From an uncultured Lachnospiraceae bacterium (GTDB taxonomy: Bacteria > Bacillota > Clostridia > Lachnospirales > Lachnospiraceae), in NCBI GenBank assembly GCA_910587955.1, contig CAJUNN010000004.1, positions 1 through 64,000 on the forward strand: a stretch of DNA of 64,000 nucleotides, read 5' to 3'. The number at the start of each line of letters is the position of its first letter. Positions within the stretch are counted from its first letter, which is position 1. A program made the position numbers and the translations under genes. The notes beneath the pieces were generated by a model. It had not been told where the DNA came from and made no database searches. It was given only the letters and a program-made list of their open reading frames with translations. This document shows positions 61,418 through 64,000 of this stretch, in pieces.

Positions 61418-61428
61418 TATGCTATAAT
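61418..61428 (+). promoter_or_regulatory. Extended -10 promoter of the small toxin-like gene
   Basis: TATGCTATAAT: a consensus TATAAT (61423-61428) with TG one base upstream. No good -35 is seen. The leader to the ATG is about 40 bases and contains a small CCCG/CGGG hairpin next to the GGAGGAGG ribosome binding site. Confidence 0.6.
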
Positions 61429-61474
61429 TTTTGTGTTGTCCAACCTACACCCGGCAACGGGAGGAGGTGTTTCC

Positions 61475-61573
61475 ATGGAGTTTGTCATATCTTTTATAGT
61501 CGCTGTTGCGGCTGGTGTAGCCTGCCACTACATCATCAAATGGCTTGACAGTGACCGAAAGGGCAACAAATAG
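61475..61573 (+). CDS. 32-residue hydrophobic peptide, candidate type I toxin
   Basis: One transmembrane helix (VISFIVAVAAGVACHYII, about 4-21) is followed by a charged tail WLDSDRKGNK. This is the build of Fst/TxpA-like type I toxins. A very strong GGAGGAGG lies seven bases upstream. A promoter on the opposite strand at 61691-61719 would make a convergent RNA over the 3' untranslated part. The toxin role is inferred from this layout. I recognise similar short peptides in mobile elements of Clostridia but cannot name a family. Confidence 0.6.
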   Translation: MEFVISFIVAVAAGVACHYIIKWLDSDRKGNK

Positions 61574-61597
61574 CCTAGTGGGTGCTTTGCCACTATA

Positions 61598-61684
61598 AAA
61601 GAAAAGAAGAATCCCCAGACTGTACGCTACTACGGTTTGGGGATTCATTCTGCGTTCTCATGGAACTGTCATATCTTTTTGCCT
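61598..61684 (-). ncRNA. Predicted antisense RNA antitoxin
   Basis: From the promoter at 61691-61719 transcription would start near 61684 and stop at the hairpin 61609-61646, which is followed on the minus strand by TTCTTTTCTTTT. The roughly 87-base RNA is complementary to the 3' untranslated part of the toxin-like mRNA, as in other type I systems. No expression evidence is available here. Confidence 0.5.
61609..61646. terminator. Shared hairpin between toxin-like gene and antisense promoter
   Basis: GAATCCCCA (61609-61617) pairs perfectly with TGGGGATTC (61638-61646), with further pairing inside. A T-rich tract follows on the minus strand, so it ends the antisense RNA. On the plus strand no T run follows. 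Confidence 0.65.
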
Positions 61685-61690
61685 ATCGGC

Positions 61691-61719
61691 ATTATAGCAT
61701 ATGCAAAAACTTTTTTCAA
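61691..61719 (-). promoter_or_regulatory. Antisense promoter facing the toxin-like gene
   Basis: -35 TTGAAA (61714-61719), 17-base spacer, -10 TATAAT (61691-61696), with TGC before the -10. This is the best promoter match in the accessory region and has no protein gene directly downstream. Confidence 0.72.
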
Positions 61720-61729
61720 TATGCTTTTA

Positions 61730-61964
61730 GCAATCTAAAAACTATCCTTATCTGGTATCAGTCAACTGTCAGCCAAAAAGAAAGATCTTCCCCGCCAAAC
61801 AATTTGGAGGGGGATGGTTCTCCCTTTCAGCTGGCGGTTATGATAGCTTTCGGGAATACTAGCCAACAACAGCCAAAACCGGGCTGTGTCCGCTTTCGTA
61901 ACAGTTCTTTATGCCTATTGCCAAGCTAATTATCCAAAAACAAACATAAAAACCATTTCACGAA
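61730..61964. other. Stretch without a convincing gene
   Basis: Frames here are open in part (for example plus strand to 61929), but none has a ribosome binding site or a recognisable family. The base composition fits decayed mobile-element sequence. Confidence 0.3.
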
Positions 61965-62342
61965 TTATGGCTTTTTCTCAATACGAACCAGCGTACCGAT
62001 CCCATAGCCAATAAGGATCAGCGGAAACGACATAGAATAAGATGAAAAAGAAAGATATCCTTTGAAATGAAAAACCAGCAGCAAGGTATTCATTAGAACC
62101 AACGAAAGGCCCGTCACGGTGCGAACATCCCTTTTACTCTCATGCCATATCGATAACGCCAGGAACGTCCCAAGCAGTATAGCCGGCAGTATATCACCCG
62201 CAAATAAGAAAAGAAGAGAAGGATTCCTTTTCATACTTGTACGGAACAGGGAGAAAATATACGGGTCAGCTAAAGTAATGATTTGGGCGCATGTAATGTA
62301 AAGTATATTCTTCGTTTTCATAACGGCGCTATTGGAAAGCAT
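61965..62342 (-). CDS. Membrane protein of unknown function, four helices
   Basis: 125 residues with about four hydrophobic segments (around 10-27, 43-62, 74-91 and 99-117). No family recognised. The start at 62342 has GGAACC about 14 bases upstream, a weak site, and Met8 is an alternative. The start codon lies inside one arm of a 12-base inverted repeat. Confidence 0.55.
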   Translation of the reverse strand: MLSNSAVMKTKNILYITCAQIITLADPYIFSLFRTSMKRNPSLLFLFAGDILPAILLGTFLALSIWHESKRDVRTVTGLSLVLMNTLLLVFHFKGYLSFSSYSMSFPLILIGYGIGTLVRIEKKP

Positions 62343-62416
62343 TCTAATACCAGGTTCCAGTTCCTGCTTTGGCCTTGAGAGATAGCTATGGTCAGCCGTA
62401 GATAATTAGAATGCTT
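62337..62416. repeat. 12-base inverted repeat flanking 56 bases
   Basis: AAGCATTCTAAT (62337-62348) and ATTAGAATGCTT (62405-62416) are perfect inverse copies. The left arm overlaps the start codon of the membrane protein gene. It could be an RNA hairpin, the ends of a small mobile element or a site of inversion. Confidence 0.55.
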
Positions 62417-62492
62417 AATCCCTTTCCTGTAAAATATAAAAATAGAATAGACAAATCCAGCGATAAAAATCACTATGTCTAAAAATTCTCCG

Positions 62493-63233
62493 CTACCCCA
62501 TCATCACGCCTATAAAGGCAAGCAGGTAAATATGTATGGGATAGAACAAATAGTAAAAATATTTTCTCCCATTTCCTTTCTCTCCATTATACAAAAGGAT
62601 GATAGGCAATGCCCCGATTACCATCCACTGAAAATTTTCACCGAATATATAAGGCCAATTCCAGGGCTGAACCGCCCACGTCCCCCACACATGGATCCCG
62701 GTGAGCCATTGTACCGTAAATGGAGAGCCGAAAATTCTAAGGCAGGATATCTTTCCCAGAAAACCTGTGGCTGCATTCAAAAACGGAATCGCAGAAAGCA
62801 AGGTATAGTAAAAAACCAGTTTTTTCCTGTCCTTTAAGGTGTAATAAAAAAGCGGACCCATTATTACATAAAAGAAACCGCCCTCTGCCATAAAAATATT
62901 TCCGAAAACCGCATACATGATAGGTGAGACAGAGGGAGGCAGATGGAACAGATCCGGAAGTATTAACCCCGCCACCTGCCAGATAAGATAGAAAGCCCAC
63001 AGCCTGCGGGATTTTTCCGGCCTTTCTTTGCTATACTCTATGAGGCATATCAAAAAAGCGCACGCGAACAACGTCGCAAAAATATTATTATCCACTCTTG
63101 AAAAATGATCGACGTTTATGGCCTGTATCACGGCATTAAAAACCATATTGCCTACCGACATGAAAACACTGCTCACATACAGTCTCTGGAGATACTTCTT
63201 TCTGTTATGGGAATGCCTCATCCCCTGGGCCAT
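62493..63233 (-). pseudogene. TraX-like membrane protein, N-terminally truncated
   Basis: 246 codons from the first ATG. The body matches the TraX acetylase-like family from about its third helix: AQGMRHSHNRKKYLQRL, INVDHFSRVDNNIFATL, GPLFYYTLKDRKK and a C-terminal YYLFYPIHIYLLAFIG. In frame upstream are FFFC and a stop codon. The first two helices are missing and no ribosome binding site is present, so it is probably a truncated gene. Confidence 0.6.
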
Positions 63234-63287
63234 ACAAAAGAAAAACTATGGTTGTTGTAGTCATCAATTTTTTCCTTTTCTATTCCA

Positions 63288-63863
63288 TCACATAAAGCCA
63301 AACCCATAGATCCGCCACTCCGGATCCTTCTTCGTCCTCCCGCAAATATAGTATCGTTGATGAAATCCGTTTCCGTAATTGACCGGATCTTCCCTCTCCT
63401 CCGTCCACTGCAGCTTTACAATCTCATACTCCGTTAACCCGCTCTCTTCGATAACTTCCATCTGCAGCCTGTCCGCAGCCTCGGACTGCCCATTCTCTTC
63501 GCAGACAGTCTCCAGATCATGCAGATTCAAAATTTTAAGAATATGTTCCCCTGCCTGATCCGCTTTTCTACTATTTTCCAATTCTATTTCAAACATCCCG
63601 TTTTGCGCTATACTGTCTTCCCTTAACTGGCTGTCCATCAGGAACTTTGCTAACCAATACCGGAAAACCGCCTCCTCTGCTTTATTTTCAGGAGGATCCT
63701 CCGCCGCAAAGCTCCTCTCGTCCACCGTTATCTTTAAGCTGTCTGTAAATTCAACCAGCGGAGCGGTTTCTTTTGCAGGGGAATTGCCAAAGGAAGAAAA
63801 AATGTAAAGGGCCTCTATAAGGCATGTTGCCGTTATCAGAATTATTAAAACATTTTTTTTCAT
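63288..63863 (-). CDS. Exported or membrane-anchored protein of unknown function
   Basis: 191 residues. The N-terminal signal or anchor helix (VLIILITATCLIEALYIF, about 4-21) is followed by a Glu-rich soluble domain ending in HQRYYICGRTKKDPEWRIYGFGF. No family recognised. GGAG lies eight bases before the ATG at 63863. Two bases separate it from the stop codon of the gene entering from the right, so the two form an operon. Confidence 0.65.
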   Translation of the reverse strand: MKKNVLIILITATCLIEALYIFSSFGNSPAKETAPLVEFTDSLKITVDERSFAAEDPPENKAEEAVFRYWLAKFLMDSQLREDSIAQNGMFEIELENSRKADQAGEHILKILNLHDLETVCEENGQSEAADRLQMEVIEESGLTEYEIVKLQWTEEREDPVNYGNGFHQRYYICGRTKKDPEWRIYGFGFM

Positions 63864-63864
63864 A

Positions 63865-64000
63865 CTATATCTCCAAAGAAAACTTAATAAGTAGCTGTTC
63901 ATTGTCTATGCAATAAATAATATTTTTTTCAGAAAATTGATAGTCCATATTTTCATATTTTTCATATTCAAAGTTATTTGTATCAATAATATAAACTGCT
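63865..64000 (-). CDS. C-terminal part of an unknown gene cut by the window edge
   Basis: A clean frame of 45 codons ends at TAG (63865-63867): AVYIIDTNNFEYEKYENMD and then YQFSEKNIIYCIDNEQLLIK with a short tail. It is AT-rich, with Asn, Glu and Tyr common. No family can be assigned. It is probably co-transcribed with the next gene. Confidence 0.5.
   Translation of the reverse strand, partial: AVYIIDTNNFEYEKYENMDYQFSEKNIIYCIDNEQLLIKFSLEI

Noticed and set aside
61445..61648. 67-codon frame on the minus strand over the toxin-like gene
   Set aside because: It is antisense to the small peptide and hairpin, with no ribosome binding site. The strand is better explained as a short antisense RNA.

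Overview
The window reads as chromosome of a spore-forming, Gram-positive anaerobe of the class Clostridia, most likely family Lachnospiraceae. The evidence is spo0A, spoIVB, a sigK-type sigma factor and coat proteins, together with gene orders typical of Firmicutes: asp23-nusB-xseA-xseB-ispA-dxs-tlyA-argR-recN-spoIVB-spo0A, trmK-rpoD-dnaG, dprA-topA-codY and prmA-rsmE-mtaB. Ribosome binding sites are strong GGAGG types, and the core DNA is moderately GC-rich. No tRNA, rRNA or CRISPR array was seen. Nearly all genes in the first 60 kb lie on the minus strand.

Layout. 1-2.8 kb: edge of a BrnT-type toxin gene, tsf, rpsB and two small coat-type genes. 2.9-16 kb: glgA, then spo0A and spoIVB, then a ten-gene operon (asp23 to recN) covering transcription factors, exonuclease VII, isoprenoid precursors, NAD kinase, ArgR and RecN. 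16-23 kb: a PHP phosphatase, a decayed Rpn-type nuclease gene and a sucrose regulon (scrR, scrB, scrA) with two matching palindromic operators. 23-33 kb: a TGS-type nucleoside kinase, Nif3, TrmK, RpoD, DnaG, Dgt, a DUF5662 protein and a GlgX-like protein that has lost catalytic residues. 33-41 kb: an ECF sigma/membrane protein/DUF4349 operon, guaB, a flavoprotein, groESL with a perfect CIRCE operator, a multi-stem structured element, and codY. 41-60 kb: topA, dprA, comM, sigK, a tRNA U34 modification pair (trhP, trmR), rnj, fur, ruvX, ireB, mtaB, an HPr-like protein, thiI, iscS, rsmE, prmA and a ceramidase-like enzyme.

60-64 kb is an accessory mosaic that is more AT-rich and fragmented. It holds a GntR regulator truncated at both ends, gene tails, a possible AgrD-type cyclic-peptide precursor, a 32-residue hydrophobic peptide with a convergent antisense promoter (candidate type I toxin-antitoxin), an N-terminally truncated TraX-like gene and proteins of unknown function.

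The most unusual signals are five. (1) A dispersed intergenic repeat with compensating stem changes sits directly against ribosome binding sites at four loci. (2) The candidate type I toxin-antitoxin locus. (3) A GH13 debranching-enzyme homologue with substituted active-site residues. (4) A terminator-like hairpin that buries the ribosome binding site of the TTG-started sigK gene. (5) CodY-box-like sites next to codY and inside the promoter of the ireB-ruvX-fur-rnj operon.
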